From the NCBI GenBank assembly GCA_023846275.1, contig CM043868.1, positions 8,203,653 to 8,267,652 on the forward strand: a stretch of 64,000 nucleotides of DNA, read 5' to 3'. The notes beneath the pieces were generated by a model, which saw only the letters and a program-made list of their open reading frames with translations, made no database searches and was not told where the DNA came from. Below are positions 1-13,064 of this stretch, in pieces. Source of the stretch: Vanilla planifolia. Taxonomy: Eukaryota; Streptophyta; Magnoliopsida; Asparagales; Orchidaceae. Made by a program: the position numbers and the translations under genes. How positions within the stretch are numbered: position 1 is the stretch's first letter; each line of letters begins with the position of its first letter.

Positions 1-2300
1 GATGGAGTGGAGGTTTTGTGGATTTGACGTGATAAGGGCTTGATTGGAGCAAATTAGAATTTATTACTAGTTTTGGTGTTAAGTATTACAAAAGGCTAGC
101 TTTGCTTTTTTTTTATTAAATAAGGAAAAATGGAGTGACATTCTACTGATTAGGCAATATAGAAAGCTTCTTCTAACATTTGTGGGTCATGAATTTGAAC
201 TTTTTTCCTAATTTCTAGTTGTAGTCTTAATGCGAATTTGTTAGTGAGATATCAATCATTATCACAAAAATCTATTCAAACAAGTAATTTTTCAAATAGA
301 TTCAAATAGTTTATTGCAGTCAATAGCCTTTGTTTTATTATGAAGGTTCTTGTCATGATATCTTGAGCAATATTTTGTTCTTAATATTTCTTTCATTTCT
401 ACTCATGTCATAACTTGTTTATCTATTTGTTCTTCCTTTGAGAGTATATTGGTCTAATAGATTTTTACATGACCAACAATTTCATTTTAGTATAGCTAAC
501 TTTTTGGTAATCATCTATTTTGTACCATTCAAAATGTTTTATATTAGGTTAGCCAAACAAAAAATTTGTTTGGATCATGAATACCATCAAAAGTTAGTGT
601 TTCAACTTTGACATTCTTTTGTATTTCTAGATCAGGAGCTTTAAATTGAGTTATATATTCATGACACTTCTTGAAATATGCTCTCTATATTGGTTAGTTA
701 CATTCTCATTCAATATGTCACCTTGATGAGATTGGGTGAACTTTTAGGACTATGGTGTAAGGCTTACACTTGATTGGAAAGCTGAATGATCATTTTTGTT
801 AGGGCACACATTTCTCTATTTATGATTTTTCAATTTGATCCATTCTAAGGTTTTTGGCTTATTCTAGGTTTTCTAATTGTTCCATAGTTATTGATTTTGG
901 AGGCATATTTATGCAATGTTAAATATAAGTAATCAAAATGATGAAAAAACAAGCTCATGCAACAAAAGATGCAATCTAAGAATACAAAATAACTGGTAAG
1001 ATGATGCCATTTTTTTTAATTTAACATTTTTAAAAAGGAAATCAAGCAACTTAGAATAAGCAAAAATAGTGATCCTCAATAATAATCAAACAATTTTCTT
1101 TAGTAGTTCAATTTAAGTTGTCATGCAATAATTGACATTCAATAAGCAAGGAATAAAAGTAGAATACTTTCTTGCAAGTGACACTCAATAGGGTTAAGGG
1201 TGTGTTTAAAGATAAATCACTTAGTTTAGAATGTAGAGTTTTCACTATGTTAGTAACAAATTATTTTCTTAAAGAATTATAACTAGAAATATTAGTCTTA
1301 TTTTTATAAAAAAAAGAAATAAGAAAGGAAAGGCAAGATTGTATCTTAATTGGCATTTAATGTAGAGAAAATACCAATTATGAACCTATAATATTCTCTA
1401 AATTTTAAAGCACTTTTGAAGATTTTTTTACTCTAATACCAAATGATGGAGAGGAATAATGGCTTCTTACTTCCAAGACTATGTTGGAGTGTAATAGAAT
1501 GAATCTAAGCTCAAAAATTAAAAATTATTATTTAGTTATTATTCATTTTACAAATACTTATTATTGAGCACCAAATATGCACTAATTAGGAGTTGGATGT
1601 GCATTTTATAGGTAGATTGATATGTAAGTAGCATGCATACAATTGCTATAGAGCCAGCCAAGCAATTACTACAATATTATGTTCTAATTTATAAAGAAAT
1701 AGCTTAAAGAAGTGGTTCGAAAAGAAGACTAGTTTTGTTGGTGATTACCAATGATAAAAAATATGTTAAGAAGATGAAGGGAGGAAAGTAACACTCACCA
1801 AATGAGCTTACAATAATGAGTTACACAAAGGAAGGGAAAGCTACAAAGCTTCTTGCACACTCAAGACACTAAGCAAAAACACAAAGAGGATAACTCAAAT
1901 CATTAAATTGTATTCTTATAATTTAGATTTTAAGGCTATTTATACTTGTTTCTCAATTATAAATATTAACATATACTTTTACAAAAGTAAGAAAGAATTA
2001 ACACCAAATTTATAAATAACCAACCACTAACACCATTTTTGTAATCCAAATGAAATATTTAGATGAACCATATATTTTTGCAAAATTCTTTCCATAGTTT
2101 TTATCTCATGCTTCATGATGAATACCCAAAACTTCAATTTGATTGGCCCAAAATTGAGATCTTATTATTAGTTTGTGTCATTATTATGTTGCAATATCAT
2201 TGCTTGATGTTGCATCACTTAGACCCATTCTACTTTGATGTTCGACTTATGCCCTACAAAGTCTGAAAAAGCTTTGATTACATGCCACATTAATCCCGAA
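1..2300 (-). mobile_element. Ty3/gypsy LTR retrotransposon fossil, 5' part (LTR, primer site, gag)
   Basis: Read on the minus strand. A gag start lies at 904-906 (MPPKSITMEQLENLE). A gag core at about 640-300 reads like the family pattern 'VKVETLTFDGIHDPNKFFDWL', followed by a region resembling 'RTKYCSRYHDKNL'. The primer-binding site complementary to initiator Met-tRNA is at 1431-1441, and the inner LTR edge is next to it near 1444. An LTR TATA box (TATAAATAG) is at 1936-1944. The outer LTR edge is not clear; about 2300 is a guess. The rest of the element runs off the left end of the window. It is old and clearly broken many times. Family level is fairly safe; clade is not. Confidence 0.6.
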
Positions 2301-3530
2301 TAATCTTCCAGCAAATTGCAAGACAAGGATTGCCTCAAGCTAATCCATTAATGTTTAGTTTCAAAATATTTTTGGGTACTCAGTGCATTTCCCATGTCTT
2401 CATGCATTTAATCTTTAAAAATAAGGGAGAAAAATCATGTTGAACCAATTGGGAGAAGTTTGCATTAAGGGTATAAATAATAATATTATAACTGGCTGAT
2501 AAAAGTAAGTTAATCATAATACTCACCACAATGATTCGATCATCATATATTTGTAAATTGCATACCTTGCATATGTTCCAACATATAAGTGAGGGAATCA
2601 AATGTACTACCTTATATCTTATAAAATTTTGAGATTACTTGTCCACAAAAGTTATAGTTTATGTCAAATGGTGTTATGGTTCCCTTCTTTAATTTTCATA
2701 TAGAAAGCAAAAAAATTCTACATTTCAATTGACCTTGTGCATTACACAAAAGCATGATTTAATGAATCTCCATTTGCATAGTAAGGGCATTTGTGAGCTA
2801 GCTGATTGTTTATCTCACATAAATTCTTTAAAAAAGATAGCAAGTTATTAAGAATTTGCAAAATTAGTATGGATATTTTTAAAGAGGTGTTGCTATTCTA
2901 TATAATTTTTCTTAAATTTAGAATAAGACTTTTACTTCTTAGTTTCTCTTATGTTGACTTAATGCTAAATCTATAATCCATGATAAGAATTTAGTAAGAG
3001 TGGTTAGATATTAAATTATTCCATGTACTTTTAAAATATTTTACTTAATTCCTTCTAAGTAATTCCATGTTATTGAGCACAAACTTCTCATTTTTCTTAA
3101 TACATATGTCACACCATACTTATCCATTAACTCGTAATTTCTCTTTGATTGGAAAATTTGAGAAATAAAGAAAGTTGTCACATTAAAAGAATACAAAAAT
3201 GCTTTTCTAGGAGAAGAATCATGATTAACTACTCTCATAATTTTTTTGTTAATTAAACATTTTTAATTCACATAAGATACGAATTTTAGAAAATAAGCAG
3301 TAGATCTGACTCTAAAAAATTTTAATTTTTTTGTGCACATATAATTGATTTATCAACTATACATTAACAATAACTTATATTTAAAAATATGCCATCAATA
3401 AAATACTATTACTAAAAAAACTCTATCACAAATAGAAAACTATTAATATCACAACAAACACTACATCATCACAGTAATACGACATTCCACAAAAGAGAAA
3501 CCATATCATAAGGTCCTTAAAAGCTCATAT
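2300..3530. other. AT-rich intergenic stretch, nothing recognised
   Basis: No coding exon, RNA gene or element could be recognised. Part of it may be the outer end of the LTR to its left. Confidence 0.5.
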
Positions 3531-3534
3531 ACAT

Positions 3535-3537
<3 letters not shown>

Positions 3538-3598
<61 letters not shown>
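3538..3598. repeat. (AT)n microsatellite, about 30 units
   Basis: Uninterrupted AT/TA dinucleotide tract. The short peptide of alternating Tyr and Ile read through it is an artefact. Confidence 0.97.
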
Positions 3599-3599
<1 letters not shown>

Positions 3600-4129
3600 C
3601 AGAATTTATAATATTATCATTATCTATAAGCAACTTGTTTCAAGTTCTCAATACCTATTCCTATACCTGTAAATATCCCCACTTAGTATATATATTTGTC
3701 ATATCTTATAATAAAAGTAAGAGAATAAGTGTAAAGACTCAATAGATAAATTGATAATATAAATAAACCTATATGAAAATAAATATAAAATAGAATACAT
3801 ATGATAATAAGTATTATAATAATATACATATCATCAAGAGAAGGAGAAACCATATCTTTATAATTTTATAAATATATAAAAAAAAGTTTTTAAATATAAT
3901 ACAAACATGTTATAATATTTAAACTTTAGTAAACAATGATTTTCACATCTCATTTTTTTCTTAGAAATAATTTTTATAAATACTTATATGTAAACTTATT
4001 TATTGAATTTAATTTAATCTTAGTTTTTCTCATTTTTATTCAAACTTTCTTTTCAATTAAAAACAGACTTGGTTTTCTTTCAAGTGCTCTTATCTTTAAC
4101 ATCCCAATCTCATTTCTAACATCTCATCA

Positions 4130-4920
4130 TATCTACTACTAGATCATAGTACAAATGATGGTCACTAGATCATACAATAAGTAATGTATATATACATCAT
4201 CACTATAGATCTCAATTGCTAGATCACACAGTAAGTAATGGCTGTTATATCACACAAGTAAAAAATTTCTGATCGCATAATAGAAAGCTCAATCATTGAG
4301 ATTCGATGTTAGTGGTACTAATATTGCAAGATCACATAATAAGTAGTAGTTGCCAGATCACATAACAAGTGATACACATATATCATTACTATAGACCTCA
4401 ACCATCATATCACACAAGCGATGGTTATTAGATCACATTGTGAGTGTTAGCTCTTTATCATATAGTAGGTAGCGTAATCATCAAGGTCCGATGCTTGATA
4501 TCATTACTATTATGTGACACAACAAGAAGTAGTAACCAGATAACATAGCAAGCAACATATATATATATATATTATCACTATAGACCTCAATTACTAGATT
4601 ACATAGCAAGTGATAACTATTATATCACACAGCAAGTAATAACTCTTAATCACATAATATATAGCTCAATCATTGAGGTCTAATATCAATGATATTAATA
4701 TTATTAGATAACATAACAAATAACATAAATATCATCATTATAGACTTCAACCACTAGATCACATACCAATTGATAGTTGCTCGATCACATAATAAGCGAC
4801 ATCTCTTGATCCTATAGTAGGTAGCTCAATCTTCAAGGTTTGATACTAGTGATATCATTACCACAAAATCACACAATGAACGATAGCTACTAGATCACAC
4901 AAGAAGTGATATATGGGATA
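4130..4920. repeat. Tandem array with higher-order structure, unit TAGATCACATA..AAGTGATA..
   Basis: Short units of about 25 and 48 bp with the core TAGATCACA are grouped into about four diverged super-units of 160-190 bp. Each super-unit opens with ATCATYACTATAGACCTCAA (near 4194, 4382, 4572 and 4731) and contains AGCTCAATCATTGAGGT-like text in the middle. Read on the other strand the core is TGTGATCTAGTAGCTA, close to the core of the arrays at 43.0 and 59.4 kb. Confidence 0.8.
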
Positions 4921-5069
4921 CGTTTATAAGAGAAACATATTTTTCAACATTACTTATTCTTCATAAGATATTAGACTTAAAACAAAATTTTTTTATCCAT
5001 TTTTTTTATGTCTTTAACATATCACATAGGGATTTTTATCTATAACCTTATTATTCTCAATTTTGAACA

Positions 5070-5073
<4 letters not shown>

Positions 5074-5135
<62 letters not shown>
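5074..5135. repeat. (AT)n microsatellite, 62 bp
   Basis: Perfect AT dinucleotide run inside the minus-strand LTR-like segment. Confidence 0.97.
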
Positions 5136-5138
<3 letters not shown>

Positions 5139-6092
5139 TGCCATTTAATTTATCTCATATAATATTTTTAATATTTATTTTTTACCCTTTTTTATTATAA
5201 GTATATAATATAATACACCAAGTTTATTATAAAACATTAATTGTAAATGAATGTAAATACTTACTTATGTTATGCTATATTACTCATATTAAATTATGCA
5301 TTTATAGGGTATAAAAGAAATAATGGCTCATATCACAAAAATCTCAATATAATAATTGTATAAATAATTTACTACTTCCATCATAATTCTATTAAATTTA
5401 TCTAACAAATCTTTGTTATGACATTAATTCTCCTTTTTTTCTTTATGTTATGATTCACAATCAACTACTATAGATCTCTTTCTTAAAAGTTTACATAAGT
5501 TTCAAAATGATTTAATAAATTTTCTTATTTTTTTTGTATCAAATCATATCTTAAGAGTTTTATTATTTTTTCATATTTACTTTTATTGTTAGTCAAATTT
5601 CATATTTCATAATCTTAACCTACCAAATAACACATATTCAGCCTAATGTAAACAAATTCTAAAATTTTAATTCACCAAGATTAAAAATTCATCATAAAAT
5701 TCTCTTTAAATTGATGAATTTTCCCCCTCTCTCTTCAAGCATTTTCTCTCATTTTTCTATTTTCCAAAATCCTATCTTACAAATCTTTAACAAATTTCTT
5801 TATAATTATTTTAATAGTCAAATAGAAATTAATCAAGGCTAAATACATCAATTCATTAATTTTAAGTTAAATCATAAAGAAAATAAAATAGTTCCATTTT
5901 TAGTCTTTCAAACTTACCAGAACTTCCCTTTTCTTTGATTCCATTGGTATTTCTATGATTCTCACAGCCTTCATCAATAACAAAGCAATTTTCATGAATC
6001 TCTCATTCGATCGTGAGAAAATTGCCACCTAGGGTTTGGGTTGAGCACAAAGATGAGAGAGGGGGAAAATATTGTTTACAATTTTTATCAAA

Positions 6093-6096
<4 letters not shown>

Positions 6097-6182
<86 letters not shown>
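6097..6182. repeat. (AT)n microsatellite, 86 bp
   Basis: The longest perfect AT run in the window, just outside the AAACCCTA block of the LTR-like segment. Confidence 0.97.
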
Positions 6183-6188
<6 letters not shown>

Positions 6189-6559
6189 ATACTTATTAAC
6201 TTTGAAAATTTACAAAAATTTTAAATGAATTTTGATTGAGATGAAACAAACATCATTAGATTTGTTTCAACAAGCTTTATCTAATTATACATTAATTTTT
6301 ATATTTTAGAATGTTTTATTTTTTAATACTTTGAACACACTTTTTGAGATGTATTTAAAATTATATTATTATATCATGTTTCTTAAAAATTCTTTAATAA
6401 ATATCTATTTTAAAAATAGTATTATAGTAATAGAATATGAGTTGTCACAACATATTTATCTTTCATGAATTGAGCCCATAATGAATTAGTAGTGTGGAAT
6501 GTCTAATAGAGTATAGTATTAAGGGCTACTACAAGCTCCTTAAGTTTTATTACACTTAA

Positions 6560-7590
6560 GCTATTTTCTTCAAGGGATAGACTGAGTTTTTTCTAACTAA
6601 ACCAATGATGTTTATGATTTTGACTATCTAACTCTCTCACTTGTTATTAAGATCTTTTGAGGTAGGCAAGATAATATTAGGGAGTAAAGTGGAATTGATT
6701 AAAGCACATTTTCATAATCACCAGTCTATCATCCATGGATAATTATTCCTTCTTCTAGCTAATGATGTTCTTTCAATCATGATTACCAAGTGTTGGAAAT
6801 GTATAATCTTTGTCCTACATGTGAATAAAGTGCTTCAAATATATATTATAAGAAGACTTTATCCCTTAAACCTCAAAATCTTAGTAAGCATTTTTTTCAT
6901 ATCTTGGTTTAACGTTTTTGCTATTTGCACAAAAAAGCTTTTGTGCATTAATTTGAAGACCCCACAGACCTTGAAGCTTAAGAAGAAATTTTTTTTGATA
7001 TTAGTGATCAATTTCTTGTCACCTCTTATGAAAATTACAAAGTCGTTAGTGCGATGGTCATACAACCTATTTGTATAACATAATTCTTCACTTTGCCTTG
7101 ATTATGTATATTGTTTAAACCTTGACTAAAGACTTCTGTAGCTATAATGTAAAGGAGATAATGGGTTACCTTGCTGAGTCCATGAGTTGGTTGAAAGAAC
7201 CCATTACACTTGCCATTGATTATGATAGAGATTGAACTATTTTTTAGAGTGTTCATGATGAGATTGATAAATCTATCTTTAAAATTAAACTTGTGTAAAA
7301 CTTATTTAAAAAATTCTAAATACAAGCACCAAAAAACCTTTTTAAAATTAAGATTAATTATGTAGTTGTCATCTTTGGTTTTTCAATTAATTTCTTCAAC
7401 CAGTTTCTAAGCCAATAGTATGTTCTTATTTATTTCCCTTTTTATCACAATCCCTAACTATTCCATGGAGATTAATGTTATCAAAACATTTTATAATCTC
7501 AATGTAAGCCACTTCAAGAAGATCTCCTTTATAGAATTGCACATGTAGCAGGTCTAAAATCCTTAGAAATTGTTGGGTTGTTAATTTTAA
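6560..7590 (-). mobile_element. LINE (L1-type) reverse-transcriptase fragment
   Basis: Minus-strand translation gives, in order, pieces matching plant L1 ORF2: 'TISKDFRPATCAIL' (about 7588-7540, family FRPISLCN), 'FINLIMNTLKNSSISIIING' followed by 'GFFQPTHGL' and 'YIIATEVFSQGLNNI' (about 7270-7130, family HGLRQGDPLSPLLFIIATE), 'NDFVIFIRGDKKLITNIKK' (about 7050-6990, family ADD box), and 'SIPLYSLI' (about 6690-6660, family LQSIPLYLLS). The usual YADD-type catalytic aspartates are not intact here, and frameshifts and stops lie between the blocks, so it cannot be active. Endonuclease and 3' tail were not found. The order of blocks makes the LINE call safe. Confidence 0.85.
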
Positions 7591-7599
7591 GAATTAAAA

Positions 7600-9040
7600 T
7601 TAAATTAGTGTTAGATATTTCTTTTAGGATAGAGGAGCCTACAAAAAAATCATTAGCCACCGAACAACCTAATAATAAAATAAGCAAGGGTTATTTGTAA
7701 GTTAAAAACCACAAAATAATCTCAAATTTGATACCAACTTTAAGGCCACATAGAAGAAACGAGAGGTCTCTTAAAGATGAGCCATTTTAGAGACCTGGGT
7801 GGAAGCAATCAAAGCCACAATTGGAGCAAACTTAGGATAAAATTAAAATTTGGGTAGGTTTTTATAATCAAATGTGGCAAACACTAAAAAAATGATGAAA
7901 ATTAAGAAACTTGAATATATAATTGAAAATCTACGTACTTTTAAAATCATTTAAATTTTCAAGGTGTTTTTAAATATTTTGAGAGGGAGAACCACCAAAA
8001 AATGAGCTTAAGTAAAAAAAATTCTAATTTCATGTGGGCATGCTTTTGACTATAATAATCATGTCATAGAAATTGAATCAAAGGAAATGCCAAACATGAA
8101 TGTTCTAGGGAATTTTTGAAAATTCATTGCTAATTTTCTAATAATTTGGAATCTCTTGTCCAAGAAAAATATAAACAATTTTCAAATTTTTTAATGCACA
8201 AATTTAGGAATTTTGAAGAAATGCTTCATGGATGAAATTTACAATTTGACAATTCATAAATGCAAAGAATTTGTTTGGGATAAGTTGGGAATAAACTTTT
8301 AACAGCACCACACTAATATGTTGCAATTGAAATGTAAACTAGTGGCCTTAACACTCAATGTTAGTCACACACATCATATTCAATAACAATCTATTAATGT
8401 CGTACAAATTGTACAAAAACTACGTGAATCTCTTAACACCAAGAATTATAATTCATTATTTATTTTATACTAATAATTAAAGTTAAGCCAATAAAGAATA
8501 TTAAACCAATGAAAAAACACCAAAATTGTGCCCCAAATGATTGAACCACTTTGTGTAGTCTTAAACCTCTTAGAACATTCAATGCTAGATAATAAGGGTT
8601 GTTTTTTGATCATATGCGCTGACATTTGACATATGTAGACAATGCCCAAACACCATGCACATTTAACAAATTCATTATATAAACACAACAACTTTGAAAT
8701 AATTACAAAAAAAACAATGCAATAACAAGATTGCCCAATAAAATAAATGATAATGCAACTTGTTATCATATCAAGGTTAAAATATATTAAAAAGTTTTAG
8801 ATTTTGGAATAAAGTCTTACTGGTTTAAAACACATATTAAATCACAATCAAGTTAAAGACATTACAAACAACTCTAGAGTTCATTTGTGATTTATTTAAA
8901 AATATTCTAGGCTGACATAAGGTACAAAACATAAATGCAACATTAAAAAGGTAGAAACATAACAAAAATACAACTTTAAAAAGATATAGAATGCATGATA
9001 CTTGTCAAGATACATGTAGTATAAGGTTTGGCTTCTACCA
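7600..9040. other. AT-rich intergenic stretch, nothing recognised
   Basis: No gene or element signature was found. It may include the 5' part of the LINE to its left (minus strand), but no endonuclease motif is visible. Confidence 0.5.
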
Positions 9041-9800
9041 CCTCCTTAAAAGCTATAGTTTATCGTTGATAATTACTAACCACTATCATTAAGTGACTGC
9101 CACCCTCTGCTGACTATTAAGTCCACTCATCACCTCACATCAGCTCGACTAGCCTCCAAATGCCACCCATCTTTAGTTATCTACTTATCAATTATTGTCA
9201 CTACCTATGACCACCACCAATCATTAGCCATCACTTATTTCCCCCCCCCCCCCCTCCTCTTCAGTCTTTGTTAACAACCTCTTCTCTTATTGACCTTTCT
9301 CTTCCTTTACTTCCTCTTTACAACAATTATCATTGACTTCCCTCCATTATTGTTTATCATTGTATCCACCCACATCCTCTATGCATTGACGATCATAGAC
9401 CATTATTGACCCCATTTGATCATCATTTTCACATATTGCCTCCACTTTCAATCATTTTTAATCATAATAAGCCATTTTCCATCATCATCATTTTCTTTCA
9501 CTTCCCTTTATTAACGACGATTGATAAGCCATGCATGTCACTAAACATCAACTCTTGCCATCAACCATCATTGTCACTAAATACTACCTCTACTAGTCAT
9601 CATCATTAATTTTTGTTTTTGACCACTTGCTCTTCTTGTTGGAGTGCCTACTGATCATCATTATTATTTACTATAAGCCATTACAATTGTTACACATCAC
9701 TCACTACCATTGGTTTTTATTATTGCCTATCATTGTTTATTAATCACCATAGTTACATAGCACAAACCTTCTCATCACTAGTCAAAAACACTCCTTTTTG
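9040..9800. repeat. Cryptically simple CAT/CCA/CT-rich block with a C14 run
   Basis: The + strand is dominated by CATCATT, CCACC and TCACTA-like triplets for about 750 bp, with a homopolymer of 14 C at 9241-9254. It is strongly pyrimidine-biased compared with its flanks. Peptides read across it (His/Ser/Thr/Pro-rich) reflect composition and are not evidence of a gene. Confidence 0.75.
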
Positions 9801-10149
9801 TCATTTGTATTCTTCACAAATGAAAGACTTAGAGAAGATCTTTTGAGTAAAATTAAACAAGATATTAATCAACATCATCACTTCAAAAAACATCATCTAA
9901 TAAACATATTCAAAATTATTAAACCAAATAATTAATTTTATTAACCTCTAAAGAATAACTTAACTTTAGAAGTTCCTTAAACAAAGAGCTTTCAAGATTT
10001 CAATCTATTATAATATGATTACAATGTGGGGAAACTTTTTATACAGAAGAATTGAAAAAATATAATAATTATATAAAATAAAAACTTATTTAACATAAGA
10101 AATAATTTTGTTGCATTATTATTTTTTATATAAGCCATAGAATATGTAA

Positions 10150-10420
10150 GACCAGGCACATAATAATGTTTGGTTCACGTAATGATCCATGTCAATTATT
10201 GCCAATATAATCAATTTTAATTATAGACTCTTATTCATTGGTTATAGTTTGTAACATTTAGGAGTTTAGTAATTTTGCTCAAGCTTTTGGTGACAATCCC
10301 CTTTCCATATCTATAAAATCCCACTCTTTGTCTCTTTTGATTATATGCTTCTCCTTTTCTAAGCCCCTTATAGTGAATTGTTTAATTGAAAGTTAGATAG
10401 ACATTTCATGATATCAAAGT
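10150..10420 (+). mobile_element. Possible Ty1/copia-type LTR end with primer-binding site (fossil)
   Basis: A TATA box (TATAAAA, from 10313) is followed about 95 bp later by a segment resembling the Met-tRNA primer site (10409-10420) after an LTR-like ACA end near 10403. This compact layout resembles short copia LTRs. No gag or pol could be confirmed downstream, and the left edge is a guess. Old and broken if real. Confidence 0.3.
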
Positions 10421-10429
10421 GATGAATGA

Positions 10430-12780
10430 GCATAAGAAAAGTTTTGAAAGTGTTATTGATGTCAAAATTTCTATATCTTGCTTAAAGCATTAATAATTAT
10501 GGAGTTATAAGAAGCAAGATTGTTTCAAGTATGACTAGATAGAGAAGCCTGAATACACTCCATTGTTCATGTGGGTGAGAAACATAAGATGTTTAATAAT
10601 GTAAGCATTAATGAGATTGGTATGGTTACTTTGATAAGTATCCAAAACCTCCAAAGTATTCTAAATTGAAGAAGATGATCATAACAACATGAAGAACAAG
10701 GGTGAGTTGCTTTAGGGCATTTACTACAAAATTGTAAGCTTTGACCAGGGGATGAGGAGTTGACTAAAATACTTATATCATTCAATCATCTCTTATATAG
10801 CTTCTATCCATTCGAATGGTGAAGAAGTGGTTCCAAAAACATTATGTGAGAGAGATCAATAAGAAAATCTTTAGTCTATTTAACCCAAGAATGTTCTAAA
10901 AGATTTATCTATCTAAATAAATAATTTTTGCTATAAGTCATACGTCTTAATATAATCCTAAAGTAAATATAAAAAAATGGATATGTTTATGTCATATTAT
11001 TTACATAGCTACCCTTATTAAGGGTTATTATGCTATACTATGATCCACTATAATAAACAAAATTGCACCTAGTAAAAACACAACACATGAGCCATCGATA
11101 TGCCTCCTTTTAGATAGAATTGATGTCTTCATTATAGCTATTTAAGGAAATAATGTTTTCTATTCTTTCAATTATATACATAATATTGTAGATCATGTTC
11201 ATTGATGCTTAGTCTTTTAATAAATTTTTAAAAGTTTTCTCATAGAATTCTCAAGTTGTAGAGATAAATTGCACATGGAAGAACCCCATTGACTAGTCTT
11301 ACATGTCAATCATTGAAGATTGAAAGGTTAAATCATGATGCATTTTTCATTATTAACAATATAATCGTTCACAAACATTAGTGAAAATAGTCCTTTGTCA
11401 ATATCAATCAGAATAACAAGTAGTAATGTCTTATGAAAATATCCAATAAGTAAATTATGATACAAACTAAGTTTAAATATGTATTGGCTTTATGTCACTT
11501 TGGCCTTGTAAGGATGGTGTGATGAAGTGAAAGATAAATAGAAGGTGAACAATTGGTGATCCCTTAGAATATTGGGATATTGCATATATTGTTGGCCCCA
11601 ACCCAATACATCATCCATGTGCCCAAAAGACTCTAGGACTTTGAGGTGTGAAGTCTCCATGCATGTGGTTGTTATTGTTGTTTTGTCCTATACACAAACA
11701 TCAAATGTATTTTGTTGGAGCATTCATCCATGTGTTAGAAATTATTTTGGATAGACCATGCAACAATAGGACATTACAGTTGCCACTTGCTCAAAAACAT
11801 GATGTTGGACCAAAAATCATGAAGCATTAGGAACTTTAGTTGTTATAAGTTTATTAATAATTGAAATCCATTTCCTTTTCTCATGCACTAGCATCTTGGG
11901 AAAATTGCACATAAGCTTTGCTGGAAAATGCTACATCTAACCATTCGTTATTGCAATAACAATGCCTATGATGATACTATTTACTTTCTTCTCATGCTAA
12001 AAAGAACATTGATCTTGGGTATTACCATCACCCTCATCTTCATAAGAGGAAAAATATTTCATCCTTGCTTTTTAAGCTAATCAAGTTTTTATACTCAACA
12101 AATTTCACATTGTTTTTGTTGCTGTTGTAGTAACATTTGTGGACAAATGCAAGGCTTCCAAACAAAGTTATGATAAACCAAAATGTGACGTCCATTGAAT
12201 TGGCATTGGGTTGACTATGTGACACTTGTTAAGAGTATTCAAATAACAAATCCCAAATCATGATGAGACACCATCATTATAATAGTCAAATTTTGATTCA
12301 CCAATTGTGTCGATTCATAAATAACCAAAAATAAAATATAAATATAAGGTTTTACAAACTAAAGGAAATCAATAAAACTTATTCAAAGAAACAAAAAAAG
12401 CGTCAATCTCAAAAAGCATAAAATGGAAGATGTGAACCAAACAAGTACATAACTATTAAACTTCAATAATGGACAAAACAAGAGAGCAACTATAAAAAAA
12501 ATACAAAGAAGAAAAAAATGAGAGGTGAACATCAATAAGGCCACTAGGATGATAGTGCCTAGTTGGGTATTACTATAGGTAATGATTCTAACGTGTCATG
12601 TGATTATTAAGGTATTGCCCCAAATGAGTTTGTCGACAATCATCCACTTCTTAAGTGGTTGCTATTGCTAACACATTGATTGAATTGAATGCAATGGTTC
12701 AATGTGTCTTTATTATTAAATAATTAATATATATTATATTATATGTATATAATTTATTTATTTATTTGTTGTTGTTGTGC
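10430..12780. other. Intergenic stretch left of MCM10, nothing firm
   Basis: Moderately AT-rich DNA with scattered short open frames that match nothing known to me. It may be the decayed interior of the copia-like element at its left edge. No promoter elements were recognised until about 12.8 kb. Confidence 0.45.
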
Positions 12781-12789
12781 TTTTCAATA

Positions 12790-13064
12790 TATCAATTATT
12801 TATTTTTCACAAAGTCGAAATCTATAAATTGAGTTTTGCCGCGTCATTTGTCAATCCCGCGCCCAGTTCCATTGTCCATGCGGCATAACGTAATAGCACG
12901 AATTCGAACGTCCACATCCTTGGAAGGAATGGTTAATTGGCATATCAGTGCCACTGATACCACTGATATCAACACGAAGTTGGTTTTTAATCGTACTCCG
13001 GCAGAACTTAGCATCATAGAACCTACAAAGCCCCCTTGCCGAAACAGTCCCTTCGACAGCCACC
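12790..13064 (+). promoter_or_regulatory. MCM10 core promoter and 5' leader
   Basis: Base composition changes sharply from AT-rich to near-balanced at about 12830. A TATA box (TATAAAT) is at 12823-12829, which predicts transcription start near 12855. AATCCCGCGCC at 12853-12863 resembles, imperfectly, an E2F site; E2F control would fit an S-phase gene, but the match is weak. An ATG at 12878 opens a long frame out of phase with MCM10 that runs past its start codon, so the real start of transcription matters for translation. Confidence 0.5.

Larger units (their letters stand above)
4130..6075 (-). mobile_element. LTR-like retrotransposon segment, inverted relative of the 42.1-45.0 kb copy
   Basis: The minus-strand reading of about 6070-5990 aligns with + strand 42115-42200, sharing AAACCCTAGG, CAATTTT and CGATCGAATGA in the same order and spacing. 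A second block, minus-strand about 5890-5770, matches + strand about 42340-42450, sharing CATGATTTAACTT-like, TATTTGACTATTA and AAAGAAATTTGTTA. The tandem array at 4130-4920 sits at a position comparable to the array at 43.0-43.4 kb in the other copy. The AAACCCTA-type block is common in the transcribed part of plant gypsy LTRs. The true ends are not resolved. It is old and broken. Confidence 0.5.

Noticed and set aside
3533-6228. Short frames encoding long Tyr-Ile repeats
   Set aside because: They are direct readings of (AT)n microsatellites.
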